Shown here one piece after another: positions 26,123-33,729 of a stretch of DNA of 39,685 nucleotides. The notes below the pieces were generated by a model. It did no database searches, was not told where the DNA came from, and worked only from the letters and a program-made list of their open reading frames with translations. Where the stretch lies: NCBI GenBank assembly GCA_028287115.1, contig JAQBQF010000314.1, positions 1 to 39,685 of the forward strand. The letters are read 5' to 3'. Origin of the DNA: Myxococcales bacterium (lineage in GTDB: Bacteria > Myxococcota_A > Polyangia > Haliangiales > Haliangiaceae). The stretch's first letter is position 1, and each line of letters opens with the position of its first letter. A program made the translations under genes and the position numbers.

Positions 26123-27676
26123 ATGCGCCACCTGATCCACGTCCAACACCTCATCGTCGCGCTCGCCGCGCTGCCCCTCGTTGCCGACGCCGGACCCGAG
26201 ATCCAGATGCCGAGCGAGCCCGCACGGCCGGCCTTCGTGAAGCGGCGCCACGCAACGTCGCGTCCGCGACCCAAGCTCGCACCTGCCAAGGAGGTCGCGA
26301 CCGACGACGATGACTCGCCGCCGGGTTTGGCACCTGCGAAGGACGCTGCCGACAAGCCGAACCGCGATGGCGCATCGAGACAGCAGGGCGCGTCGAATCA
26401 CGACGGCGCGTCGGATCACGATGGTGCGTCGAAAGCGCTCTCTGCGCCGGGCTCCTTCGAGCACGACGGCGCCGAGGCGACCGACATCGAGAAGGTCGAG
26501 CCGACTGCCGGCGACGAGTCGAATCTCGATGCGACGTCCCTCACCGACAGCGTCGCGACTCCGTCGAAGAAGTCCAAGTGGATCGAACCTTACGGTGCGA
26601 TCGCCGGCGGCATGCGGCTCGAGAGCCTGCACCAGCCCGACACCGCGCACACCGGCACCCAGAATCCGACGGTCGCGGTGTCGCGGCTCGGTCTGCGCGG
26701 CGGTGTCGGCTCTCACATCACGTTCGCGAGTGAATTCGAGGCATCGCTCGGCGGTCCGCTCGGGTACGGCGCTTCGGTGTGGGAAGGGCAGGCCGCGATC
26801 GCCGTGCGTAACCAATTTGTCCGTTACGCGCGCGATGGCTTCACGTTCGCCGCAGGGCGGATCGATGATCCGGCGAGCTTCGATTACGTCTCGCAGCACG
26901 TCGCGGATCTGTTGCTCACCGATCAATACACGCGCGATCCGTTGCTCTACTCCGGTGCGGACCGCGGTAATGGCCTGTGGGGCAGCTACGACATCGGTCG
27001 TCACGTCACCGCCGGGCTCACGTTTCATTCGACGAATCCGACGGGCATCACCGGCACGCTGATCATCGGAGGCAAGCTCCAACCGTTCGATCGGCCTTTC
27101 TATCTGGCAGCCGCGCAGGTGGGAAACAATCAGAACAACCTGCCGGACCAGAACCTTCACATCTATTTCGGGTCACCCTCGCTGACGCTTCACTACGATC
27201 ATTTCGAGGCCAAGACCGAGGTTCAGATGTACAGCCTCGACACGCAGGAGGCGATCATGACCGATCAGACGATCCGCGGTTACAACCTCCGGGTCGGCGC
27301 ACGCGGATGGACTCAGACGCCGATCGGGCGGCTGACCGGATTCGCAAATGTCTCGCGGAACAAGAACGAGATCCTCGACCCCACGACGTCGAAGTATCGG
27401 CTCCCCGACCTGTTCAAGTCGTACACGCTCTCGGGAGGCGTCGACTTCGACTACACCAAGCACAACGGGATCGGCCTGCAGTACGCGCTCGTCGACACGA
27501 TCGAGCCAGACCACCACACGCGGCAGCACTATCTGAACGTTGGCACGACCTACTGGATCGAAGACTCCCTCGCGATCGGTGTGCGTGCGGCTGTGTTCGC
27601 GCAGCAGATCAGCGGTGAGATGATGACGACCGGAAGTCGGTCCCTGTTCGTCACGGCACGACTGGTACTGCAATGA
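26123..27676 (+). CDS. outer-membrane beta-barrel (porin-like) protein
   Basis: This is a 517-residue protein starting at ATG 26123, four bases after the lipase-like gene. A signal peptide (ALAALPLVADA) precedes a low-complexity periplasmic stretch of about 120 residues with repeated NHDGAS/DHDGAS units. From about residue 150 there is a long run of alternating amphipathic strands (VAVSRLGLRGGVGSHITFAS, QFVRYARDGFTFAAGRIDDP, YNLRVGARGWTQTPIGRLTG) ending VTARLVLQ. This pattern fits a phosphate-selective-porin-type or similar barrel, though the last residue is Gln rather than the usual aromatic. Close coupling to the hydrolase suggests uptake of a hydrolysis product. Confidence 0.7.
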   Translation: MRHLIHVQHLIVALAALPLVADAGPEIQMPSEPARPAFVKRRHATSRPRPKLAPAKEVATDDDDSPPGLAPAKDAADKPNRDGASRQQGASNHDGASDHDGASKALSAPGSFEHDGAEATDIEKVEPTAGDESNLDATSLTDSVATPSKKSKWIEPYGAIAGGMRLESLHQPDTAHTGTQNPTVAVSRLGLRGGVGSHITFASEFEASLGGPLGYGASVWEGQAAIAVRNQFVRYARDGFTFAAGRIDDPASFDYVSQHVADLLLTDQYTRDPLLYSGADRGNGLWGSYDIGRHVTAGLTFHSTNPTGITGTLIIGGKLQPFDRPFYLAAAQVGNNQNNLPDQNLHIYFGSPSLTLHYDHFEAKTEVQMYSLDTQEAIMTDQTIRGYNLRVGARGWTQTPIGRLTGFANVSRNKNEILDPTTSKYRLPDLFKSYTLSGGVDFDYTKHNGIGLQYALVDTIEPDHHTRQHYLNVGTTYWIEDSLAIGVRAAVFAQQISGEMMTTGSRSLFVTARLVLQ

Positions 27677-27696
27677 CGTGATACCGTCATCTGGTT

Positions 27697-28647
27697 ATGG
27701 CGAGCTCGCTCGAGAGCGCCCTCCAGCGGGCACTGTCGGTTCGGCTGAACCTTCAGATCAGCCTATCGCAGCTGTCGATCATCGAGGAATGGATGGATAT
27801 CCATCTCGATCGCTGGCTCGAGCACAACCCGACTCCGCCCGACATGCCCGACGGCGAGGGTGTCAGCTACCTCGCGATGCTCGGGAGCGATCTGCGGCGC
27901 GTCTGGTGGGGGACCTGGGGCGATCCTCGCGGCTTCGTGCCGCGGATGGCCGACTACTTCAAGCTATGCAACATCGCGAAGAGCGACGCACAACTGCTCG
28001 ATCGGATCGGCGAGCTGATGGAGCCCAGGCTCGTCGGCTCCTGGATCGGCGTGTGGGGCGGCAAGGTCACGACCGGTTGGCACTTCTGGGATCCGCACTC
28101 GTGGAAGACGGTCGAGTCGATGTTCGGCACGCACGAGGCGAAGTACCAGCTCAAGAAGTGGGTCGATGACCACCACGTCGAGCGCATCGAGCGGTTCACG
28201 CAATCGATCGGCGACGAGCCATTCTCCGAGGTCGAGATCGCGATGCCGGGTGAGAGCGTCGACGAGCAGGTCGCCGCACTGTCCCGAGGCTTCGAGCAAT
28301 TCAGTGGCGCCCCGCTCGGAGCGGCGGTGATCGATCGTCTCCGCGGCGCCGGAGTCCCGCAGTTTGCGCTCGCGCTCCGGATTCGCGGTGGCAAGATCGT
28401 CCGCGTCGGCGGACTGGCACCGGGCATCGCGCTGAGCGCGATCGATCATCTGTGTCAGGACGCGAAGGTCGGTGTCGATCCGAAGCTCGGGAAGCTCGTC
28501 GGCGCCCTCGGTGATGGCATCACGCGCGTCGAGTACGGGCGGGCAGGAGGGATCGAGACAGAAGCGCGCGCCGGCGTCGATGTCTACATCGAGCCGAGCG
28601 AGCCCGCGGCGAAGCATCCCGCGCCGCCTCCGAGCGAATCGAACTGA
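27697..28647 (+). CDS. hypothetical protein coupled to a release-factor-like gene
   Basis: Product not recognised. The 316-residue protein has no signal peptide or transmembrane helix. The first 170 residues are Trp-rich and mainly helical (RRVWWGTWGDPRGFVPRMAD; SWIGVWGGKVTTGWHFWDP). The second half is alpha/beta with a Pro/Ser-rich end. Its stop codon TGA is followed immediately by the GTG start of the release-factor-like gene, which implies coupled translation. No domain resemblance that would give a function was found. Confidence 0.7.
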   Translation: MASSLESALQRALSVRLNLQISLSQLSIIEEWMDIHLDRWLEHNPTPPDMPDGEGVSYLAMLGSDLRRVWWGTWGDPRGFVPRMADYFKLCNIAKSDAQLLDRIGELMEPRLVGSWIGVWGGKVTTGWHFWDPHSWKTVESMFGTHEAKYQLKKWVDDHHVERIERFTQSIGDEPFSEVEIAMPGESVDEQVAALSRGFEQFSGAPLGAAVIDRLRGAGVPQFALALRIRGGKIVRVGGLAPGIALSAIDHLCQDAKVGVDPKLGKLVGALGDGITRVEYGRAGGIETEARAGVDVYIEPSEPAAKHPAPPPSESN

Positions 28648-29169
28648 GTGCCGCGGATCGATCACTTGCTCGCGAGCGACGACGCGTTGATCGCACAATG
28701 TGAAGTCGATCGATATCGGGCGTCGGGCCCGGGCGGTCAGCATCGCAACAAGACCGAGAGTGCGGTCCGATTGCGGCACAAGCTCACCGGCGTGTCTGCG
28801 ATCGGCGAGGACAGCCGGTCACAAGCCGAGAACAAGATGCACGCCGTTCGCCGGCTGCGCTCTGCGATCGCACTCGAGGTGCGGGAGCCGGTCGTCCTCG
28901 AGCCGTACCGGCCTTCGCCGCGGCTCGCTGCGCTCGTCGCCGGAGGCACGGCGCCGCTTGGCGCGAAGACCAAACACACAGGCGAGTACTGGACGGCGAT
29001 GGCCGAGCTCCTCGATCTGCTGGTCGCCGGCGGCCTCGAGATCGCCGCGACGGCGCAGCGGCTCGGCATCACGACGGGCGCGATGTCGAAGTTGCTCCTG
29101 CATGACGAAACCATCGCGCGAACGGTCAACGATCTGCGGCGCGCGAAGGGTATGCGGCCGCTGCGGTAG
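28648..29169 (+). CDS. release-factor-like GGQ-domain protein
   Basis: This is a 173-residue protein with the peptidyl-tRNA hydrolysis domain of class I release factors. RASGPGGQHRNKTESAVRLR has the GGQ at residues 29-31. It lacks the stop-codon-recognition domain, as ribosome-rescue proteins of the ArfB (YaeJ) type do. Unlike those, it has no long basic tail; the C-terminal 60 residues form a helical, HTH-like segment (LEIAATAQRLGITTGAMSKL). It starts with GTG directly after the upstream stop. It may release stalled ribosomes or act on another ester bond; proteins of this group are usually annotated only as release factor-like. Confidence 0.85.
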   Translation: MPRIDHLLASDDALIAQCEVDRYRASGPGGQHRNKTESAVRLRHKLTGVSAIGEDSRSQAENKMHAVRRLRSAIALEVREPVVLEPYRPSPRLAALVAGGTAPLGAKTKHTGEYWTAMAELLDLLVAGGLEIAATAQRLGITTGAMSKLLLHDETIARTVNDLRRAKGMRPLR

Positions 29170-29200
29170 CGACGCTGGCGATTCGTTCGGATCTACACAG

Positions 29201-29695
29201 CTAGCGGAGCTGACGCAGCAGGCCGGGCGGAAGCAGCGCCCGCAACATCATGCCGCCCGCGACCGAGCTGCCTTGGACCCAGATCACGCCGCCCTTCTTG
29301 AGCAGCAGCGGCTCGCCGTGAACGGTGTCGCCGTACACGAGGAGCGAGACGAGCTCGCCGAGCCATGGCTCGTGGCCGACGAGCGCGGTCGCATGCCGCT
29401 TCGCAGGCGAGCTCGATTCCGCGATCATCGCGAGGAGCTCGGGCCGCGGCGGCTCGGTCAACAGCGGCGTCGTGATCGGCGTACCGTCGCTGACCGGTGC
29501 GAGAAGCTCGGCCGTGCGCGCCGCTCGCGCCCACGGGCTCGACAGCACGCGATCGAAGTGCCAGCCGAGTGCGCGCAACCCGCGTACAACTCGCTTGAAC
29601 TTGCGTTCGCCCGAGCTCGTGACTTTTCGGTCCGCGTCGTCGCCACCGGGCGCGACATCTTCTGCAATCGCATGCCTGATCACGAACAAATGCAT
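29201..29695 (-). CDS. sixA: SixA-like phosphohistidine phosphatase
   Basis: This is a 164-residue SixA-type histidine phosphatase, which in E. coli removes phosphate from His residues of phosphorelay or PTS proteins. MHLFVIRHAIAED (RHA motif with the nucleophile His at residue 8) opens the protein. LTSSGERKFKRV-type (here VTSSGERKFKRVVRGL) follows, and ALVGHEPWLGELVSLLV contains the second His. The short form with no insertion between these is typical of SixA. I prefer ATG 29693-29695; the frame continues upstream antisense to the divergent lipoprotein gene. The 3' end lies 31 bases from the end of the release-factor-like gene. Confidence 0.85.
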   Translation of the reverse strand: MHLFVIRHAIAEDVAPGGDDADRKVTSSGERKFKRVVRGLRALGWHFDRVLSSPWARAARTAELLAPVSDGTPITTPLLTEPPRPELLAMIAESSSPAKRHATALVGHEPWLGELVSLLVYGDTVHGEPLLLKKGGVIWVQGSSVAGGMMLRALLPPGLLRQLR

Positions 29696-29750
29696 GCCCC
29701 AACTGTACCCGCGTTGACAGCAAGCGGTAGTGCGTGCGAAAGCGGCGTAC

Positions 29751-30263
29751 ATGATTAGAGCCTTCTCGCTCGCGCTCGTCGTCGTGCTTCTCGCGCTCAC
29801 CGGTTGCGGCGGCAAGCAGGCTGCGCCCGCAACGACCATCGCGTCGTCCGAGCACGCTGCGATCGGCAGCGGAGCGATGACCGAGCAGCCTCACGAAGGC
29901 ATGGATGCGATGCCACCGGAGCTCGCGACGTTTCATGACGTGATCGCACCGCGCTGGCACGCCGAGAAGGGGCCGCAGCGGATGAAGGACACGTGCGCCG
30001 CACTGCCCGACATGCATTCCAGCGCCGACGCGCTCGCGAAGGCGACCCCGCCGAACAACGCGAATGCAGACACGTGGACGACCGGCACGCGCGGTCTAGT
30101 GGCTGCGCTCGCGAACCTCGAGACGACTTGCAAGTCGAACGACGCAACGAGCTTCGAGACCGCGTTCGCGAAGGTGCACGAGAGCTTTCATGGCCTGCTC
30201 GCGCAAGCCGGCGTGCACCACGAGGAGCACGAGGGCATGGAGCACGGCGAGCACAAGATGTAA
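29751..30263 (+). CDS. lipoprotein with His-rich C-terminus
   Basis: This is a 170-residue lipoprotein with a signal peptide and lipobox LLALTGC. The mature part is helical and closes with a His/Glu/Met cluster (HHEEHEGMEHGEHKM) that looks like a metal-binding site. Another His/Met group (EQPHEGMDAMP) lies near the N-terminus. Residues 60-150 resemble small helical-bundle periplasmic proteins (MKDTCAALPDMHSSADALAK, LVAALANLETTC) with two conserved-looking Cys. A role in copper, nickel or zinc handling is inference. It is divergent from sixA; a perfect TTGACA lies at 29714-29719 but no matching -10 was found. Confidence 0.7.
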   Translation: MIRAFSLALVVVLLALTGCGGKQAAPATTIASSEHAAIGSGAMTEQPHEGMDAMPPELATFHDVIAPRWHAEKGPQRMKDTCAALPDMHSSADALAKATPPNNANADTWTTGTRGLVAALANLETTCKSNDATSFETAFAKVHESFHGLLAQAGVHHEEHEGMEHGEHKM

Positions 30264-30354
30264 CGGCTCGAGGGCGAGCTCGATGCGCCAGACAGCGGCG
30301 GGTCGCTCGCAGGGACAGCCGCTCGCGCTAGGTATTGCGTGGTAGACCGATCCT

Positions 30355-30999
30355 ATGAGCAAGGACGCGCTCTGGCGACTCGGTAACCAATACGTTGGTG
30401 CACCACTCGATCCCCAGGATTGCGATCCGGATCCGATCGTCGAGTTTCGCGCGTGGATGCTGGCGGCGGTCGCCGCGCAACTTCCGACGCCGAATGCGAT
30501 GACGCTCGCGACCGTCGACGAGCACGGTCGTCCGGCCGCGCGGATCGTGCTGCTCAAGGAAGTCGATGAGCGCGGGTTCGTGTTCTATACGAATTACGAG
30601 AGCCGCAAAGCGCGGGATCTCGCGGCGCACCCGTATGCGGCGCTCGTGCTGTTCTGGGAACCGATGCACCGGCAGGTGCGCGTCGAAGGTGCGATCGAGC
30701 GCGTGACGCCGGAGGAATCCGATGCGTACTTCGGATCGCGGGCGCGAGGCAGCCAGCTCGGGGCGATCGCCTCGCCGCAATCCCGACCGCTGCCGACGCG
30801 CAGAGCTCTCGAAGATCTCGTCGCATCGGTCTCGCGCGCTCACGGCGACAGCGCGTTACCTCGCCCCGCCCACTGGGGTGGCTATCGCGTCGTCCCCGAC
30901 ATGGTCGAGCTGTGGCAAGGCCAGCCGTCGCGGCTCCACGATCGCGTGCGCTACCGCAGGATCGATGGCGCGTGGATCCGAGACCGGCTCGCGCCCTGA
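30355..30999 (+). CDS. pdxH: pyridoxamine 5'-phosphate oxidase
   Basis: This FMN-dependent enzyme oxidises pyridoxine or pyridoxamine 5'-phosphate to PLP. At 214 residues it is the usual length. NAMTLATVDEHGRPAARIVLLK and FYTNYESRKARDLAAHPYAALVLFW form the FMN-binding core. VEGAIERVTPEESDAYFGSR and AIASPQSRPL are family blocks, and PAHWGGYRVVPDMVELWQGQ with the C-terminal LHDRVRYRR...WIRDRLAP holds the PLP-binding signature. The gene stands alone; an IS66 relic begins directly after it. Confidence 0.95.
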   Translation: MSKDALWRLGNQYVGAPLDPQDCDPDPIVEFRAWMLAAVAAQLPTPNAMTLATVDEHGRPAARIVLLKEVDERGFVFYTNYESRKARDLAAHPYAALVLFWEPMHRQVRVEGAIERVTPEESDAYFGSRARGSQLGAIASPQSRPLPTRRALEDLVASVSRAHGDSALPRPAHWGGYRVVPDMVELWQGQPSRLHDRVRYRRIDGAWIRDRLAP

Positions 31000-31000
31000 A

Positions 31001-31016
31001 CGGGGACGGTTGCAAC
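31001..31016 (-). repeat. 16-base word shared with 9680-9695
   Basis: On the minus strand this reads GTTGCAACCGTCCCCG, identical to 9680-9695 on the plus strand. Here it sits between the pdxH stop and the IS66 relic, at the point where transposase homology fades. It might be part of an element boundary; chance cannot be excluded. Confidence 0.4.
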
Positions 31017-31017
31017 A

Positions 31018-31215
31018 CTTCGCAGAGCGACTTGATCTCGGCGGGCGGCTTGCCGCGCCACGACCGATCGAGTGCGAAGATCCGGGCAATGCGCGCGAGT
31101 CCTTCGCGAGCAAAGAGGTCCTTGGTGATCGCCTCCCAGAACTTGCGTCGATCATGGGCCCAACAGCCGACCTCGTGACGCTCGCCGCCCACAACGGCCG
31201 TGCTCGCTCATCCAC
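31018..31215 (-). pseudogene. IS66-family transposase fragment
   Basis: This is a short internal piece of an IS66-family TnpC transposase on the minus strand. GCWAHDRRKFWEAI is the typical CWAHxRRKFxEA block of the DDE domain. LFAREGLARIARIFALDRSW and KPPAEIKSL are the following conserved region. It begins without its N-terminal half and ends after about 65 residues, where the frame continues meaninglessly into the antisense of pdxH. No terminal repeats or accessory orfs (tnpA/tnpB) were seen. It is clearly a dead remnant. The AT-richer lipoprotein gene lies just beyond it. Confidence 0.8.
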
Positions 31216-31454
31216 TTTCGCCTTCAGCAGACGTCACTTCTGTCGAACACGCGCCTCGACGTCCACTGCAAACGTAGATCTTGTCTGCGCGATCGTGTCG
31301 ATCCCAAATCGACCGCTCTTCGACCCGCTAAGACTGTACGATCACCGAACATGCGCACGACGGTGCATGTCGCCGTCATCGGGTGGTTTCGCACGTCAGC
31401 CCGAGGACGAGCTGACATCCAGGCCTCATCGAGGCCGGTTCGGCACGCGCACGC

Positions 31455-32075
31455 CTATGGTCGATTCTCTGGTGCTTCGTCGGGCCACTCGGAACTTGGC
31501 GGGTAATCCACTGGCAACTTAAAACCAGTGAGCTTGGGGTACGGGGTGCTCCATTGCCTACGCCATTGAGTCGGACGATCACCGCATGAACTTCTCTGAA
31601 ACCGTAGTTCATAGAACAAACAAGGCATTCCACTGAAGTCCTCACCTGGAACCGATGCAAGATCGCCGTACACTCCGTTACGCTTGAACCTCATTTTGTA
31701 GCCGCCCATATCCCATCGGGAGACTTCCACAAGAAACCCAGCCTGCCGAAGAGAATCGGCCCATTCGTTCGAGGTCGGCGAATGGGAGGCGCAGACCGGA
31801 CCGATCTGAACTCTGTCCTGATCGCCAGGCAGAAGACGCACGGATACGAGCGGCCTGCCGTGCATAGTCGGGTTAGGGATCCTTACATCGGTGGCATCGG
31901 AGGCCGCGCTCAAGCATCCCACCGGCGCTCGAGCTGTCGAGGAATCAGCGACATGCCCGCACCCAGACATTCCGAAACCAGCGAGGAGCACGAGTGCAGA
32001 CTCAATCCGCTTTCGTTTCGCGTGCCGACATATCTTGATCTTTTCGAATCTCACTATTTGCGCATTTCTTTGCAT
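31455..32075 (-). CDS. hypothetical lipoprotein in an AT-richer segment
   Basis: This is a 206-residue protein of unknown function. After a basic N-terminus (FEKIKICRHAKRKRIESA) a hydrophobic stretch ends in the lipobox GMSGC, so it is a likely lipoprotein. The mature part has several Cys and an aromatic-rich basic middle (RWDMGGYKMRFKRNGVYG), with no recognised domain. Base and codon use differ from the neighbours: many codons end in A or T, in contrast to the GC-rich core. Together with the adjacent IS66 scrap this suggests recent arrival. Start chosen at ATG 32073-32075. Confidence 0.55.
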   Translation of the reverse strand: MQRNAQIVRFEKIKICRHAKRKRIESALVLLAGFGMSGCGHVADSSTARAPVGCLSAASDATDVRIPNPTMHGRPLVSVRLLPGDQDRVQIGPVCASHSPTSNEWADSLRQAGFLVEVSRWDMGGYKMRFKRNGVYGDLASVPGEDFSGMPCLFYELRFQRSSCGDRPTQWRRQWSTPYPKLTGFKLPVDYPPSSEWPDEAPENRP

Positions 32076-32222
32076 CTGGATCTGTCAACTCCTGATCACC
32101 ATGGCATTCGGCTTCATGATACAAAACCGTTGCATCCGTTTCTGGAGTGGTGCTGTCCTTGTCTCCGAACTTGGTAACCCTCCTTGACTAGGTGTCCAAC
32201 CTACTGAGGCTACTAGAACGAT

Positions 32223-32855
32223 CTAGAACGTGCCCGCAACCGCGATCGAGAAGCCGCCGTCGCGCGGAACCGCCGCGATCGTCCAGCGCGCCTCGCGTAC
32301 GAGATGCCAGCTCGCGCGCGGCATCGTGTAAAGGCTGATCAGGCCGACCGGGTAGCCGAGCGCGAACGAGATCGCGCCCACCGACCACGATCGGCGTTCG
32401 CCGAGCACGACCGCGCCAGCGGCGTTGACGACGATCGTTCCCACCTGCGTGAGCCAGAATAGATTGCGCTCGCGATGTGCGGCGTCCTGTACCGCGGCGC
32501 GCAAGGCTGTCCGATCGGCGCACGGATCGCTCGTTTCAGGTGGTAGCGCGATCCGCAACGGCGTGAGCAGCCGCGAGGCAAATCCCAGCGTCGCCTTCGC
32601 GCCACCGACATAGAGCGTCTCTTGATAATCGCGGTCGAACGGCCCGAGCGGATTGTCGTGCGCGAGTGCGAGCGCGAATTGTCCCGCGGCAAGACCACCG
32701 AACGCGATCTGCCACGCGAGGTTCCAGCGATCCGCATTGCGCACGGCGATCGTGAGGTGGGCGCGCAGCTCCGCGGATTCTGCCGCGCACGCGGGCTCGG
32801 CCCCGGCGCGCGAGCTCGCGAGCACGACGAGCGCTACCCACGCGGCGCGATGCAT
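32223..32855 (-). CDS. hypothetical exported membrane protein
   Basis: This is a 210-residue protein with a signal peptide (WVALVVLASSRAGA, cleavage before EPAC) and several moderately hydrophobic segments (LAWQIAFGGLAAGQFALAL; LTQVGTIVVNAAGAVVLG; VGAISFALGYPVGLISLY). It may be an integral inner-membrane protein with three or more helices. Family not recognised. The ATG at 32853-32855 is chosen because it begins the signal peptide; the longer open frame adds a basic leader. It is divergent from the PP2C-kinase-vWA operon with 133 bases between the starts. Confidence 0.65.
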   Translation of the reverse strand: MHRAAWVALVVLASSRAGAEPACAAESAELRAHLTIAVRNADRWNLAWQIAFGGLAAGQFALALAHDNPLGPFDRDYQETLYVGGAKATLGFASRLLTPLRIALPPETSDPCADRTALRAAVQDAAHRERNLFWLTQVGTIVVNAAGAVVLGERRSWSVGAISFALGYPVGLISLYTMPRASWHLVREARWTIAAVPRDGGFSIAVAGTF

Positions 32856-32951
32856 GGCGCGTACTCTCGCACGAGCGAGCCGATGCGGTGGTCGCGCAGG
32901 CGAATTCCATTGCGGATTCCCGAGCCGGAATAGCGAGTTCCACAACAAGTA

Positions 32952-32980
32952 TTGACATAGTGTCCACGGGACACCATCAT
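32952..32980 (+). promoter_or_regulatory. predicted promoter of the PP2C-kinase-hydrolase-vWA operon
   Basis: A perfect -35 TTGACA (32952-32957) and a -10-like CATCAT (32975-32980, 4 of 6) are separated by exactly 17 bases. Transcription would begin near 32987, only about two bases before the ATG at 32989. No Shine-Dalgarno sequence precedes that ATG, so the first mRNA is predicted to be leaderless or nearly so. Confidence 0.55.
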
Positions 32981-32985
32981 GGTGT
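32960..32985. promoter_or_regulatory. two overlapping perfect palindromes over spacer and -10 box
   Basis: GTGTCCACGGGACAC (32960-32974) is a perfect inverted repeat with 6-base arms and fills the promoter spacer. ACACCATCATGGTGT (32971-32985) is a second perfect inverted repeat with 7-base arms that contains the -10 element. They share ACAC. A dimeric repressor bound at either would block RNA polymerase, so this is a strong operator candidate. Confidence 0.6.
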
Positions 32986-32988
32986 TAG

Positions 32989-33729
32989 ATGAACACGAAC
33001 ACGCCTCGGGCCGCAGCCGCCTCCGTGATCGGCGCGCGGCACCTGCGCACCGCGAGGAACGGCCAGGATGCCGCGGCGGCGTGGATCGGAGAGGATGCCG
33101 CAGCCGTCGTCGTGTGTGACGGCTGCGGCAGCGGACACAGCTCGGAGGTCGGCGCCCGGATCGGCGCGCAGCTGATGATCCAAGCGATCTCGACTGCGAT
33201 CGCGGCAGGAGCTCGCGGCCCGGTGTTGTGGGAACGCGCGCGGGCACACGTGACGCACGCACTCGAGGCGCTCCTCGAGAATCTTCCGGGCGACCGCGCG
33301 CTCGCGATCCGCGACTACTTCCTGTTCACGATCGTCGCGGCCGTGATGAGCCGGGACGAAGCGGCGGTGTGGATGCTTGGCGATGGCGCGTACGCGATCG
33401 ACGGCCGCACGCGAGAGATCGGTCCCTTCGACGACAACCAACCGCCGTATCTCGGTTACGACCTGCTCGGTACGGCGCAACCCGCACATCTCGAAGTCGC
33501 GACGGCCAGCTCGATCGTGATCGCGACCGATGGTGCGAGCGACCTCGATGGTCTCGAGCGCTTCGCCGCCGCGCGCTTCGTCGACCACCCGGATGCATTG
33601 CGTCGCGACCTCGCGGTACTCGCGCGGCCTGGCGAGCGGATCGACTGGGAGGACCGCCGCGTCATTCGCACGCCGGCCACGCTTCAAGATGACTGTGCGA
33701 TCGGCGTGCTGCTGCGGGAGGCCCCATGA
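32989..33729 (+). CDS. PP2C-type protein phosphatase
   Basis: This is a 246-residue PP2C (PPM) Ser/Thr phosphatase, first gene of a tight rightward operon. QDAAAAWIG (26-34), VVVCDGCGSGHSSEVGA (41-57, metal-binding Asp44), MLGDGAYAI (129-137, Asp132), VIATDGASD (Asp181) and the terminal QDDCAIGVLL are the PP2C motifs in order. Its stop overlaps the kinase start by four bases (ATGA). PP2C beside a kinase and a vWA protein is the arrangement seen in the yegI-yegK-yegL (TerY-type) triad. It probably reverses phosphorylation by the kinase encoded next. Promoter and operator candidates lie directly in front. Confidence 0.88.
   Translation: MNTNTPRAAAASVIGARHLRTARNGQDAAAAWIGEDAAAVVVCDGCGSGHSSEVGARIGAQLMIQAISTAIAAGARGPVLWERARAHVTHALEALLENLPGDRALAIRDYFLFTIVAAVMSRDEAAVWMLGDGAYAIDGRTREIGPFDDNQPPYLGYDLLGTAQPAHLEVATASSIVIATDGASDLDGLERFAAARFVDHPDALRRDLAVLARPGERIDWEDRRVIRTPATLQDDCAIGVLLREAP

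Noticed and set aside
26003..27160. 385-codon minus-strand frame across the porin-like gene
   Set aside because: Antisense shadow; the plus strand has a signal peptide and beta-barrel pattern.
29714..29742. TTGACA as promoter for the His-rich lipoprotein
   Set aside because: The -35 is perfect but no -10-like hexamer lies at 16-18 bases, so no promoter is claimed.
19754..32991. GGTGTTAGATG ending in the start codon of both the sigma-54 activator (19754-19764, minus) and the PP2C gene (32981-32991)
   Set aside because: An 11-base identity is expected many times by chance in a 40 kb window; without a third example it is not evidence of shared control.
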